The position numbers and the translations under genes were made by a program. Shown here one piece after another: positions 13,401 through 28,400 of a stretch of DNA of 64,000 bases. The notes beneath the pieces are model-generated. The model was not told where the DNA came from. It worked only from the letters and a program-made list of their open reading frames with translations, and ran no database searches. The stretch lies in contig NW_026262712.1 in the NCBI RefSeq assembly GCF_021869535.1, forward strand, positions 50,078,884 through 50,142,883. The letters are read 5' to 3'. How positions within the stretch are numbered: the first letter of the stretch is position 1; each line of letters begins with the position of its first letter. The DNA comes from Mytilus californianus (Eukaryota; Mollusca; Bivalvia; Mytilida; Mytilidae).

Positions 13401-16400
13401 TTATACATATTTTTTTTAGATTAGTGACAGACACGTATTATAACCCCCGTTTTAACATTAACGTTTTCGTCTGTCCTATATGATTATTTACCTAACAATG
13501 AAATATAAAATCAAACCATGCAACAATATGACCCTTAAGCACAAACACAAATGAAAAGTGATTAAGTCAAACTGTCTCATAAAATCTGTAACACTCTATC
13601 AAAATGTCTAATTTCAGGTAGCAGCTGGTGTGGCCTTTAAATATGAGAAGAATAAAATTCCATTCGGTTTAAAGATGCATGTATTTAAAAACGGTAAGAC
13701 ACGTTCGGAAGGCGCTCAATATTTGTTGGTCCCTGTAATATATTCTCCTGAAATACCACAGATACAGCCTCATATTTAGACATTAACATCGAATTTGATT
13801 ACAGCGGTCATCTCAGTACTAGAATCTATGACAAACGAGACGATTTTGATTTTGAAATTATAAATTTTCTTGAACTTAGCAGCAATATAACAACTTCATC
13901 CGCGTATGGAGTATACATTTCTCAACTCAAACGATAGCCAAGAGCTTGCAGCTGCTACTCATACTTTGTAAATATTATCGGTGTCTGAGCAAAAAATTAA
14001 TGAGCCAGGGTTTTATCAAGGAACGTCTTGTACTTTTTCTACGAAATTGCTATGGAAATGAATTTTAATGGTCTTGACCAGTTAAATATATGAAGACCTT
14101 TAACTGTTATAACTATGTTTCCTTTAATTCGCGTTCGATTGGATAGACTCATCAGTGGCACTGGAATCACAACAGTTGGAATGCCAAATAAAATAAAATT
14201 TGAAGAGCAGAGATGCGTTTAACGTAGTCAGTTTGAACTTTAAGTGAGAGAACATAATCTATGTAGCAGAACGTGAATAACAAGGATGAAACTAGCAACT
14301 GCATGACATCAACCTCGAATGAAAAAAGGAACAAGGAAAACCTAAAAATATGCGAGCTAGATCCCTTTCCGTAACAAGCATGCGTTAGCTACCACATAAT
14401 GATATACTGCAAAGTACAACACTAAATGAACTCGTACTTTACAAATATGACATGCCTGATCAATTAAAAAATTTGTACAAGCTTCATAGCTTGAAAATAT
14501 AGTAAGTGTATGTTGTAAACGACACCGGTGCACACGATCGTCTAGGAAGTTTATTCATCTATATATAAATATATCAGCTTTAAGAACATCCGTTGTTCGA
14601 CCTGCTAGTCAAATGCATTTGCATATATATATTTATAAGTCAAATGGAAAACAACGTTCAAACCTATGTTTGCGTTGGATAAAAACCGCAATTTTTATAC
14701 GCGTGCATGCACAACTAATTTCTTGGTAGAGGGGTCTAAATACAGTACAAACAACATATTCCAAAAGACCAAAAAAGTGAAAAAGTATATTTTAACAAAA
14801 CGCATTTGACTAGCAGGTCGAACAACGAATGTTCTTAAACCCTGCTGACTGCCATTGGCGGTTGCCAAATAAACGGATCACCAGATGTAACAAAATGGAT
14901 CTTAATTATTAATTTAATACCAAAAAAAAACAATAAACTTGCGGAAAAGATGGTATACCGCAAACAAAAGGTGCAAAAATTCGTACACCATATCCGGATT
15001 TCGACAATTAATGTCTCTTCAGTGATGTTAGGAATCGAAACGGTATTTGGAAGTCCATATAATTTACCTCAATTTAGGATAGACTCTTGAATTTTGAAGA
15101 GTCGAAATAGGATGGACGGATCATATCAACCCGAAGGCAAATATAATACAAGCCCAAACGAAAAAATATTTACAAGTCAAATTGAAAACAACGTTGAAAC
15201 CTATGATTGCGTTGGATAAAAACCGCAATTTTTATACGTGTGCATGCAAAACAAATTTCTTGGTAGAGGGGTCTAAATACAGTACAAACAACATATTCCA
15301 AAAGACCAAAAAAGTGAAAAAGTATATTTTAACAAAACGCATTTGACTAGCAGGTCGAACAACGAATGTTCTTAAACCCTGCTGACTGCCATTGGCGGTT
15401 GCCAAATAAACGGATCACCAGATGTAACAAAATGGATCTTAATTATTAATTTAATACCAAACAAAAAACAATAAACTTGCGGAAAAGATGGTATACCGCA
15501 AACAAAAGGTGCAAAAATTCGTACACCATATCCGGATTTCGACAATTAATGTCTCTTCAGTGATAATAGGAATCGAAACGGTATTTGGAAGTCCATATAA
15601 TTTACCTCAATTTAGGATAGACTCTTGAATTTTGAAGAGTCGAAATAGGATGAACGGATCATATAAACCCGAAGGCATATATAATACAAACCAAACGAAA
15701 AAATATAAACAAGTCTAAATTGAGAACAACGTTCAAACCTATGATTGCGTTGGATAAAAACCGCAATTTTTTAAACGTGTGCATGCAAAACAAATTTCTT
15801 GGTAGAGGGGTCTAAATACAGTACAAACAACATATTCCAAAAGACCAAAAAAGTGAAAAGTATATTTTAACAAAACGCATTTGACTAGCAGGTCGAACAA
15901 CGAATGTTCTTAAACCCTGCTGACTGCCATTGGCGGTTGCCAAATAAACGGATCACCAGATGTAACAAAATGGATCTTAATTATTAATTTAATACCAAAT
16001 AGATAACAATAAACTTGCGAATAAGATGGTATACTGCAAACAAAAGATGCAATAATTCGTATACCATACCGAATTTCGACAATTAATGTCTCTTCAGTGA
16101 TGTTAGGAATCGAAACGGTATTTGGAAGTCCATATAATTTACCACAATTTAGGATAGACTGTTGAATTTTGAAGAGTCGAAATAGGATGAACGGATCATA
16201 TCAACCCGAAGGCAAATATAATACAAGCCCAAACGAAAAAATATTTACAAGTCAAATTGAAAACAACGTTGAAACCTATGATTGCGTTGGATAAAAACCG
16301 CAATTTTTATACGTGTGCATGCAAAACAAATATCTTGGTAGAGGGGTCTAACTACAGCACAAACAACATTTTCCAAAAAAACCAAAAAAGTGAAAAAGTA

Positions 16401-19400
16401 TATTTTAACAAAACGCATTTGACTAGCAGGTCGAACGACGGATGTTCTTAAACCCTGCTGACTGCCATTGGCGATTACCAAATAACGGATCACCAGATGT
16501 AACAAAATGGATCTTAATTATTAATTTAATACCAAACAGAAAACAATAAACTTGCGGAAAAGATGGTATACCGCAAACAAAAGGTGCAAAAATTCGTACA
16601 CCATATCCGGATTTCGACAATTAATGTCTCTTCAGTGATGTTAGGAATCGAAACGGTATTTGGAAATCCATATAGTTTACCTCAATTTAGGATAGACTCT
16701 TGAATTTTGAAGAGTCGAAATAGGATGAACGGATCATATAAACCCGAAGGCAAATATAATACAGGCCCAAACGAAAAATATAAACAAGTCTAAATAGAAA
16801 ACAACGTTCAAACCTATGATTGCGTTGGATAAAAACCGCAATTTTTATACGTGTGCATGCACAACAAATTTCTTGGTAGAGGGGTCTAAATAGAGCACAA
16901 ACAACATATTCCAAAAGACCAAAAAGAGTGAAAAAGTATATTTAAACAACACGAATCTGACTAGCTGGTCGAACAACGGATGTTCTTAAACCCTGCTGAC
17001 TGCCATTGGCGATTGCCAAATAAACGGATCACCAGATGTAACAAAATGGATCTTAACTATTAATTAAATACCAAACAGAAAACAATAAACTTGCGGAAAA
17101 GATGGTATACCGCAAACAAAAGGTGCAAAAACTCGTACACCATATCCGGATTTCGACAATTAATGTCTCTTCAGTGATGTTAGGAATCGAAACGGTATTT
17201 GGAAATCCATATAATTTACCTCAATTTAGGATAGACCCTTGAATTTTGAAGAGTCGAAATAGGTTGAAAGGATCATATAAACCCGAAGGCAAATACTATA
17301 CAAGCCCAAACGAAAAAATAAAAACAAGTATATTATACATAGATGAACGCGCCATTACGCGAAAATTGCTCTGATATAATGTCCAAAATCATAGATCCGG
17401 AACACCAAAGGATTTTGATAGGGATATATATTTTTGTCTTTTTAGTAATAATGACGTTATACGTTGCCTGTTTTCAGATGGTTTCCATTTGTGATACATC
17501 GTGGTGACTATCAGGAAAATACAATAAAAGAAATAAGACAAAACCATATATATATATAACTATTTATAGTCTAATGCATTTGAATATTTTGGAAGTCCTA
17601 TAGGTAGTTTTTTTGCTTGCCTATTGGTTGAGGGAATAACTAATTGACGTTCAGCCTAACATAAAAGTATTATAAATAGTATAAAACACATTGTGGTTTT
17701 GCAATAGTATTTTGTGAAAATTGAAAGCAACATTAACTGGGAGATGAAGTCTTTGCAATATGTAGTGTCATTCGTATTCTTGCAATTATAAAGTTAACAG
17801 ATATTAAGCAATCACTGGACATGTTATATAATTTGTAGAAAAACTTTAAAAGTGTTTTTTTTTTGTTAGAAATGTTGTTAACAAAACTAACATTTGCCTC
17901 TAGCATTACGAATGAGTCTTTTATAAACGAAATTTGCATGTCGTATACCAAATTATACCACCATTTGTAATGACCTTTTTGTTTTAAATTTAAGACATTT
18001 AATTTCATTACAAAATTATTTATGATGAAAATCTTAATACCTTTATACAACAAATTTAGACAATTGAGACAATTTGTATGAGTGTTACTAGAGCAAACCT
18101 GGTTTTCAACTATATACAACTGATATACTCACTGCTTCAAAAGTTCAAGGGTACAATTTAGTTTTGATTTTCGCTTGTCCTGGTCAGCAGTAAACATGGT
18201 GAATGCAAGAAATAATTTTTTTAAATTTCATACAGCTTGCTCGCTTCTGTTCGCAGTGATGTTTTGTCATTTAATGAGGAGATTTGTAATATCGTTCCAT
18301 AAAGGCTACATTCTGTTTTCAGCAAGACACATTTTGCGGCCATTTGTTGTAGACAAGATTCTTCCTGCAATTAAAAAGGACTGGGTAGCATTTGCTGTCA
18401 AAATTGGATATAATAAAAATACCTTAAAAATAGCAAAAAAATCACGGGTGATCAATCCGTTTTGGCAAGTCCTGAGGTATTGGACAGAAACAGTAGAAAA
18501 ATCGGTTGCAGATCCTTCAAAGATACTATACAAATGTCTTAGCAAATTCAATAAAAGTCTGAAGAGAGACCTGTTTGAATTGATTGTACGTGATTCAGAA
18601 AAATTCAACATACAAGGTATTGTAGATATGATTATTTATTTCCCTTAATATATAAACTAGATATGTTCACATATTAGTTCCTACAAAACTTTTACAATAA
18701 CATGTCTGTGTTACCAATGAAATTATTTTACAGATGTTTCATTCTGAAAAAAAATAATTTGTGTTAGTCAAAGAATCATAATGACCTTTAATGGTGTTAA
18801 GTAAAAGTTTGGAATTTTTTTTGGCACCTCTTGAATGCCGAAGTTTGCTAATGTCGTTTTTCATCAGTATGTATATTTTGAAATTTTGTCTTGCACATTT
18901 GCATTAGGGCTTCAAGTTCTTATATTAAATACAAAAGACATAAACTGCCAAAATAGCCTCATTATGAGATCTTGTCATTATTATTAAGATATGAGACCTT
19001 TAGCCAAAAGATATGTTGATACAAATTTTATTTCACGAAGATGTTAAAGAGAGGCGAAAGATACCAAAGGGACATTCAAACTCACAAGTCGAAAATTAAA
19101 AGACCAACAGACAAACAACAGTACACAAAACACAACATAGAAAACTAAAGACTGAGCAACCCGAACCCCATAAAAAAACTAGGGGTGATCATAGTGAACT
19201 CAGGTGCTTTAGAAGAGTAAGCAAATCCTGGTCCACATGTGGCATCCGTCGTGTTGCTTACCGGTAATAAGTCTAATTCGAAAGGTCACATTCGGGGGAA
19301 AGGGGACGGGATTGTAGTTACGACATTTGGAACATATCCGCTATCATCTGTGAAACGGATAGTCCATGTTATTTTTAATGTTTGAAAAATATTTTCTTGG

Positions 19401-22400
19401 GTAAAGTTCTTTAACATATATTTTGACTATAGAATATGCTTGAAATATTCCTTTGTTGTTAAATACGTGAAGTTTAACATGTTTATGACGTCATGGAGAC
19501 ACTATAAGTGACCTTTTTGCAGATTAAAGCAACTTGTTTTTTATCGATACATATCATAACATAATTTTGAAAGTCAACAATTTTTTCCAATAAAGGGTAA
19601 AACATTGCTCATGCCTCCTCCTATATGCACTAGTACATAAATCTTAGTCTAGAATGATCTCTTTGATCTTAAATTCATCTGAAAATTTTGAACAATAGAA
19701 TATTTAGTCATGTTCTGTATTTCAGGAAATTTTCAGACTGATCCACTGCAGTCAATTCTGTTGTGTTCAGACAATTGCAGTCATTTCAGTACTATCTTTA
19801 GCTCATCTGGCCCAATGGTCCAAGTTAGTTTTTCTCATCACTTGGCGTCCTTCGTCAGTCGTCGTCGTCGTCCGTTAAATTTTACAAAACTCTTCTCCAC
19901 TGAAACTGCTGGGCCACATTTAACTAACCTTGGCCACAGTCATAATTGTATCTTTGTATCTAGTTTTAAAAATGTGTCCGATGACGCCACCTGTCAACCA
20001 AGATGGCCGTAGATTTTTATGATAAGAACTGGAAAGATATTGGCCCATTTGTCTTTCGGTCTCTTAACTTTGGATATGAGGGTGGAAAATTTTCTGATTT
20101 TCAGTATCAAAGTGTGATAACTCGCATTCTTAAAGAGGGAAAAGACAGACAGCATATTAGTAACTGGCATCCTATTAGTCTTCTGAATACTTATATGAGA
20201 ATAGCCTCTACTGTTATAGCCAATAGACTTAAACCAGTTTTACCATTTATCATAAGTGATACACAAAAAGGTTTCATCAAAGACAGATTTATGGGTGAGA
20301 ACACACGCCTTTTATATCATTTGATGCACTATCTTGAGGAAAATAATAAGACAGGTCTTTAATTACTTGTTGATTTTGAAAATGCGTTTGATTCCTTGGA
20401 ATGGTTATTTTTAAAAACATTCTTTAAAAAGCTTTGATTTTGGGCCTTCGATATGTAGATGGTTTGAAACTTTATACTTAGGGGCACCAAGTTGTGTTGT
20501 AAATAATGGACACATGTCTATAAGTTTTTTCATTAGAAAGAGGTTGAAGACAAGGAGATACTTTTCTCCCTATTTATTTACTATTGGTGTTGAATTATTA
20601 TCTTTTAAATTAAAAAGTATTCCTGATGTTAGGGGTATTACTGTCAACGATAATGAATCACTTTTAAGCCAGTATGCAGATGACACATTCCTTATGTAAG
20701 ATGGAAGGGAAGTATCGTGGAGAGAAACACTTTCATGTTTTGAATCTTTTTATAAAATTTCAGGTTTGAAAATAAATGCTTCAAAGACAAAAGTACTATG
20801 GGTTGGAAGTAAAACAAAATTTAGATCTTATTCTATGTCCTGATTTAAAACTTCATTGGTCACATTCAAATTTTAAACTTTTTGGGATTGAAATTTTCTT
20901 TAGATTTAAGCTGTATCACAGAAATTAATCTTGCTAAGAAGATTTAAGAGGCCTCTGGAATTCTGAAGAGCTGGCAACATCGAAAACTCACGTTATCGGG
21001 GAAAATTGCAGTAATTAAATCGCTTGCTCTTTCAAAGTTGGTCCACTTAATGACTGCATTGCCAAACCTATCACATTCCAGGTTAACAGAGCTCACTTCA
21101 TTATTTTATAATTTTATATGGAATGGAAAACCAGACAAAATTAAGCGTAACACATTTATTGCTGATATTTCACAAGGTGGGCTTAATATGGTACATCTTC
21201 ATTTTTTTAATATCTATTTGAAAATTATGTTCAATCCACCATTATCTACATAAGAAAATGCCTGTACGAAGTCAGGATTATGACAGTTGTTATCCATTCG
21301 TTTGATGTGTTTGAGATTTTGATTTTGACATTTGACTTCCCGTTTTTAATTTTCCTCGGAGTTCAGTATTTTTTTATCTTACTTTTTTAGTTAGATAAAA
21401 AGACTGCTGTCAAACCCTAGTGGTGGCTGGCAGCAGTTGTTACTGCAGCCTTATACAGTATGTTGGTGAAAGGGCTTTCCATCTTCAGAAAGAAAAGCTG
21501 ATTGAGATTTCTAAAAGATGTAAAAATTCTTTCTGGAAGGATGTTTTACTATGCTTTTCTGTTGCAAAACCTAATACTGAGATTTCTGTCAGTGACATTT
21601 TATCCTTAGATATTTTGACTTTTTCTTCTTCGGATGATTTCCCTTATTACATTCAATGGGAAAGGGGAGGTGTGTAGTCAGTAAGTGACCTTATTAATCA
21701 TGAAAATATTACTTTTTATAAATTTAAGCAATTTCAAGAAAAAGTACAAACCAACAATTTCATCAAATATGATGGTCTGATTTCCATAACATTATAAAAA
21801 AAAATGCATCAAAGAGAACTGTCTAAATCATGATTTGGATAACTCAAACACTGGTGATACTTTCTTAAAGAAAATCATGTGTAATGTGAAAGCCAAATTT
21901 ATATATAAAAACTTGGTAGATGTAGTTATTCAACTACCAACAATCAAATTTTGGAAATGGGAAGAACTGTTAGTTATTGATACAACACAATAGTCAGAAT
22001 ATTTCATGATAAGTTTTGTACAGACTCTTATTCAAGAACCTTCCAATATAGACTTTTGCACAGAAGTATAGCAACTAATACTTTTGGTATAAAATTTAAA
22101 TTAAAAAAATACCAAGTTATATACTTTTTGTAAACTTAGAGAAGAAACCATTGAACACCTTTTTTTTAAATTAAGGCCAAATAACTTTTCAATTGTGGCA
22201 GTCTTTTTCAAATATTATGAACTTTTTTGGTAAACTTTGTTCTCAACAAAGAGAATGTGCTTCTTGGTTGCAAACATGAAAGTTTATTATTGAATCTGTT
22301 AGTCATAATTACAAATAATTATATATATAAATGTAAATTAAATGAAACAAGACCAAATATGATTGAGTTAAAGAATAGAATAAAGAAATACAAATTTCTT

Positions 22401-25400
22401 GAATATCATATTGCAAAGAAAAATGATAAAGTCCAAGTTTGTCCTTTACATATAACATTTACTTAAATTATTTTTTTCATATTATCTATGTTTTAGTTAA
22501 GAGAAAAGAATTAAGTTATAAACTATGAGCAAATTTATGTTTGTCTTTAAAATAATTGTATTAAAAAGTAAGTCATGATACATATTGTAGCAAAACAGAT
22601 GAATGAAAAGTATTAGTGTTGTATATGAGAAAGCCAAAGAAAGAGAGAGAGAGAGATTAACCAAAATACAATTTATATGTAACTTAAAATAATCTTATGT
22701 TAAAAATCAATTAGTCAGAGATACATGTTAAATACTGCATTATTTTCTATATTTAACCCATTGATACCTTTGTCAGGTGGTAATGTATGGGGGTATGTAA
22801 AATCCTGACTATTGAAAAACAAATATAAGATGGAAAAAAAAGATGGCCGACATGGATAAAAATAAAACATAGGGGTATAATGCAAGTTTTGTCTTTTATT
22901 TTGAAACCTGTTAGAAATAGAGAAGCAAATGTGTTAGAATGTTCAGCTCTAGAGCTCTACCAATTGTCTATATACGTCAAAACTGTCAGACGACTTCTAA
23001 TAGGCGTTATTGCCATAAAAGACAATTTTAACCATTTTTTTTCATTTTTGCATATTATATTGAAAACTTATAGACAGAGAGAAACTTTAAATAAGCTAAC
23101 CTGCTCAGCAAGACAAGATCTACAAATAAGACAGTACAGAAGAAATCGTCTGTTAACTCCTTTTTTAGAGTTATTGGCCTTTAATGACGATTTTAACATT
23201 TTTTGTTTGTATTGACTTATCTGATAAAAATATAATAGACAAATAAACACTTTAAATCACAAAAAAGATAACCAAGGCAAGATCTGCAAACAAGACAATT
23301 TCTGCTGACATAGTTAGTAGACTGTCACTCTTTATAGCAGTGATTAACCTAAAACAAAGATTTTGTTACCCTCTTTTGTGTTTTGAACAAAAAATAAAGA
23401 AGATAGAGAGAAACTAAAACAGACTAAATGATCAGCAATACAAGATCAACAAAACGGAGATTTTTTATATAAGTTCTATTCTCATCTGCTATGTTGGAGA
23501 GTGTCCTTTGTTAAATATGCACATAGACCAAGGTGAGCGACACAGGCTCTTTAGAGCCTCTAGTTTAGCATTTCTGACAATTCATTGGATAACTGTATTA
23601 TTATCACGGATGCATATCAAAACTATTATAATATTAATTAAATTTAGCTAAATATTCCCCCTGGATATTTAGTAATGAATGTAACAGGGATACTTAGTGG
23701 AATGTTTTACACCAAGTATATTGTTAAACAGCAATTTGTGCAATAAAGAAATTTAATTAGTGTTAAAAAACAGATATTGATAATTTAAACTGTCTTTCCT
23801 GTAACGAAGTGTTTCGTTCGATGAATGAGGTAAAATATATCAAAGAAGAATGGACGGATTAGATGGATGCAGCAATACCATTTTATAATTCCAGATTATT
23901 ATATAAGCTCACATATTAAAAACGTAAGAAGTGAAAATAAAATTTGGGTCTTTTTACCTGAACAAAAATACTATTTACATGATTAAGGTGGTGTGTGTGT
24001 CTTTCGCCATCTTGAATTGTAAGATAGAAGAACACAAAACGTCTAGTTTTAATTAGGTCAGCAAATTTCGATACAGGAATGAAACTTACCCTAATTTTAT
24101 CATTTTACAAACCTAGAATGTTTTTGCTTGATTTGAAATTTTTAAACTTTGCGTAATAAGGAGAGGAAAGACAGAAAAAGTATAATTCATAATGGAAATT
24201 TGTCTATTTTATGTTGTAGTAGGAAAAACGTACGGTGACACAATTTATTTCGATATTCTGAAAGCATTTTATGAGAGCTATCTTCTCATACAAGTCATAT
24301 TATATTTCAAAATTTTGTTATTTAGTTTATTTTCTTACCTCATTATGATGCGTTTCCCCTGTATGGTCCATACACAATGTGTCATTTTTTACATTACCTG
24401 TAGCTTGAAATCAAGCTCGATCACCTACAATGTTTATTATTTTGAACATATCACAATATATACAACATATTGGCAAAGTTTGAAAAATATTCTATCATGT
24501 TTTTATACTCCCATGCCACAATAAGGTGTCATACAGGGTTTCCCCTGGGTCAATTTTCTTTTTCGCCGTCTCTTTTGCCAAAAAAATATTTGTTTCGCCA
24601 CTTTCAATTTTTTTTTAGCCAACTAACAACTGACATAAGCATATTTTTCTTTATATTTTTCCTCCTTTCTAACTTAAAAAAGTCAGTTTGCCCCATTGTT
24701 GTCTATGATAATTCTACAAATCTTTTTTTTCAATCTACTTTGAAATGTATAAACACTAAACATTCACTTGTCAAAAGATACTGTAAAATTGCAATATAGA
24801 TCATGAAATCATATTTTTTTTTTACTTCTGGGAACACGAGATTAGTCTTCAATAAGTTTATCGGATATATTTTTCCAGTCTAGTTGAAGGATAAAGACTA
24901 AAGTCAGAGATTTTTCCTACTTTTGAACACTTTTCTTCGTAGCAATTTTCTTTTCCGGATCATCGTAAAAAGAAAAAGTCGAGACGTAAATCTATACTTG
25001 AATCACGTGCGTCGCCAAAACGATTTGAAAGTACTGGTAGTGGCACCCACTTCTAATCAATTATTTCTATCAAATTAAAAGGATAAAGTTTAAAGTCAGA
25101 GTTTTTTCTTGCTTTTGAACAGTTCTCGTCATAACAACAGTTTTCTTTTCTGGGCCATCGACATCGTTAAAAAGATAACGAGAAGACGTAAAAATATGCG
25201 TCAAACACGTGCGTTGCAAAGTTGTAACTAAAATCCTTTAGATGACATTTGTCGCTATTTTACCACATCATTTCGTAAAATAATACATTCAACACCTTTT
25301 TTAATTAGTCTATTGTTGCCTACAGCTATAAAATGCAATCAGCTGATTATTGATTCTCTGTCAAAACGTAATGAGTTCAAGGTGAATTCCGAATATAGTC

Positions 25401-28400
25401 TGATCAGGTAAAGTCCGAGAAACCCGAAAAAATTAAACAAGATGGATGAAAATTGAAATCAAATCTTATATTTCTTTCGCCAAATTTTTCGCCAATAATG
25501 AATTTTAATCGCCACAATTTTTATTTTTTTACAAAATGCGAAAATGGCAACCGCCAGCAGAAACCCTGGTGTCATATTTCGCTGTTAATTTTTCAATGCT
25601 GAAGTAGTCACAAAAGCACAAAAATATTTTGACAGATTATTTGAAAAATTATATATGATTCGAATACAGAACCCTTCCAATATTGTAAAATTAAACGTTG
25701 AATATTTGATGCATCGAACACAATAAACTTCGCCCTCTTCCAAACTTCCAGCTTTTGGAAGAAAAAATTGGAGTGACTCATCTTCTCATTTGCTGGTGAC
25801 TACCAACAAAATCGAAATATGGCTTTCTGTTTATACATTTTCATTCGAAAACAAACATTTTCCGTTTTTTGGGCTCTCGTTTTAGTCCTAAAAATAAAAG
25901 TTCAATCTGTGTTGATGGTAGCTTTTTTGTCAACGAATTTTTTAAATTTCAATAACATAGGGTTGTAAGATTTGCAATATTTTGACCTTTTCATAACATT
26001 AATTAATGATACTATTTGTTAAAATCGTATTATTTATTAAAATAATATGTGTTGTAAATAGTTACAGAATAATTACTTCATCAATTATACATTTTCCTTC
26101 AATTAATATTTTGTTTAAAGCGTCACTGAAATGTTTAACATATATGTACATAAAATGTGTTTCACATTATTTCATATAGTTAAAAGTATCCATTAACATT
26201 ACATATTTTGTTTTATTCTTTTGTAGAAATAAAGGAACATTTAAAGGATAACGAGATTATCGATTTTGAACAATTTAGATTAAATCTTACAAAGTTCCAA
26301 TTTGCAGAAGATGGTAAGACAAAAACATTATAAAGTTCTGTAACAAAGAAGAAGGTTCGATCAGGCCCTTAATGGCCCCTATTGTCATCAATTTCTAGCT
26401 AAATTTCAAATTATTGATTAACATTACAATTAGTCATACACAAAACCTCGACTAAGTAGGAACTATACCATTTTTAGAAAATTTACGTATTAACCTTCTT
26501 TCATGGCGTCCCAATTAGCACACATAATGATTTTCCACGGAAAATTAAGAAAAGAGGTAATTTCCATTGGTATTTTTAACTGGATACATAGAGCGCATGC
26601 GTCGATAAGACTTTTTTTTACAAAGTGTTTATTTTAACATTTTACATATCTGGTGTGAATATTTAGTAATAGAATCCTGCGCTGTATGTTTCTGTGCCTA
26701 AATATGACAGAAACCTAGATGATGTAGTCAATTTTCATCATAATCTCTACTTATGGTCTATTTTTTGATGGAAATATAAAGACTTTTTCAGAAAAGATAC
26801 ACGAAAAAAGTTTTAATTTACTTTTTAACTTGTCTTTTCATCCACTTGAAACATTTTTACCTTCAAACAATGGACTTAATGTTCAGGACTAAATAGGACC
26901 CTTCCCGATCCTACTCTTTTGAACTTTAATCCAAAGGTAATCCAAAGGTGTGAATTTGTTTAAATGTATTTTTATGTGAGTTCAATTCTGTACTCGAAAA
27001 AATTAATCATAGCCAACTTTGATAATAGGAATCATACATGTAGTTTAATACATCTTGAAAACAAGAAAGTTGCTTAGTACATGTATGATTCTACATCCTG
27101 TCGTCGATACTGATATTGCGCAAGGGTATGCTTGTCAAAATCCGGTCATGACGTCTTGATACTAAATCAATTACAGGTGTACTGAATTATATATGTTAGA
27201 CTCAAATCGACGTCCGGTCTCTTATCCACGTCCGTTCCTCGTATCAACGTCAGAATCTGAATTCACATTCTCAAATCAGTGTCCAATATTTTGACCCTGT
27301 TATTGAATCCAATGTGACGTCATGTATTGCCAAAACGACGTCCGATCGATCCAGTGAATAATAAATTACTGCACTTTCATTGATATTGGAACAATCAAAT
27401 ACGTAATAAAAGATGAATTTTGGCCTGTTTTGTCGAGTTCTTTACTTCATGTTCTAATAGCAACTCAATTTTTAAATATTTACAGACTTTCCATACAGAT
27501 TGCAATCCGAAATAGGTAAACAAAGTAGTGAAATTAATTTGCATAAGGTCAATTTCTATCCGACGCACCATTATTGTTATTAGATTGATCTTTTCTTATA
27601 TTATCGGTATCGTTAAATCTTTATGTAAAGATGTTTTAAGAAACTAATGATATTTATACATTACAAACCGTAATGACTTAGTAGACGTATGAGAAGGAAC
27701 AACAAAGTAAGTTACATCTCTTTCCAAAGAATCAACTAAAAGGAAATAAAAGGTCTAACATCGATAAATGACAACAAGACAACCACCGACATCATTTAAC
27801 ATATACATCCATATTAATATCCATATTGATAGAAGTCAATCCAATCAACCTACGTTGTCGTATGTTAGTCATATTCATATAAATAAATGACATGTGCGTG
27901 CGTATCCATCAATGAGAAAACAACTCAACGACAAAGAATACAAAACGACATCTAGAGAGCTACATTCAGTCTTCAACAATAGACAAAATAAAAAAGTACA
28001 GCCAATTGTTTTGAGAATATCTAAATTTGTGGTTTTGGAAAATGAGATCATTTTTCCAAAAACGAGTTCAGTTCTATCTTTATGGTTGTCTATTATTTGC
28101 CAAAAAAAAGATTGCATCCATTATAATAGATATATAGATATAGATAGAGTGTAAATCATAGATACAGTGAGACATTTCTCGTAGATAAATGCACTCATGT
28201 AGATTACTTTGCTTTGCCAAACATTTATTTCATTATTGTATATGTTCTATGTACAAGAATTTCTTAAATCAATTCATTTTCTTAATTGACTACGTGCTCC
28301 TTTATAGCAAAGAGAATAATACCATGGATAAATATATATTTAATCTCACATTTAAACTCGCTTCTATGAAAATCAATCTTATGATAGTCTGTGCCTATCA

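Noticed and set aside
16245..16914. Overlapping open frames on both strands at 16.2-16.9 kb and again at 42.0-42.3 kb
   Set aside because: They come from the same 538-bp satellite unit and appear wherever the unit lacks a stop. No domain or codon signal supports them.
18175..18648. A 157-codon single-exon gene starting upstream of the death domain
   Set aside because: The N-terminal part has no similarity to anything, and a strong acceptor at 18321-18322 plus matching phase favours an internal exon 18323-18616.
22880..23250. Open frames on both strands near 23 kb
   Set aside because: The sequence is the reverse of repeat family B (58825-60111), including the 'actataaagggcaataac'-type phrase. 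It is not coding.
27200..27350. Repeated GACGTCC-like words
   Set aside because: Spacing is irregular and the words differ. Not a CRISPR-like or satellite array.
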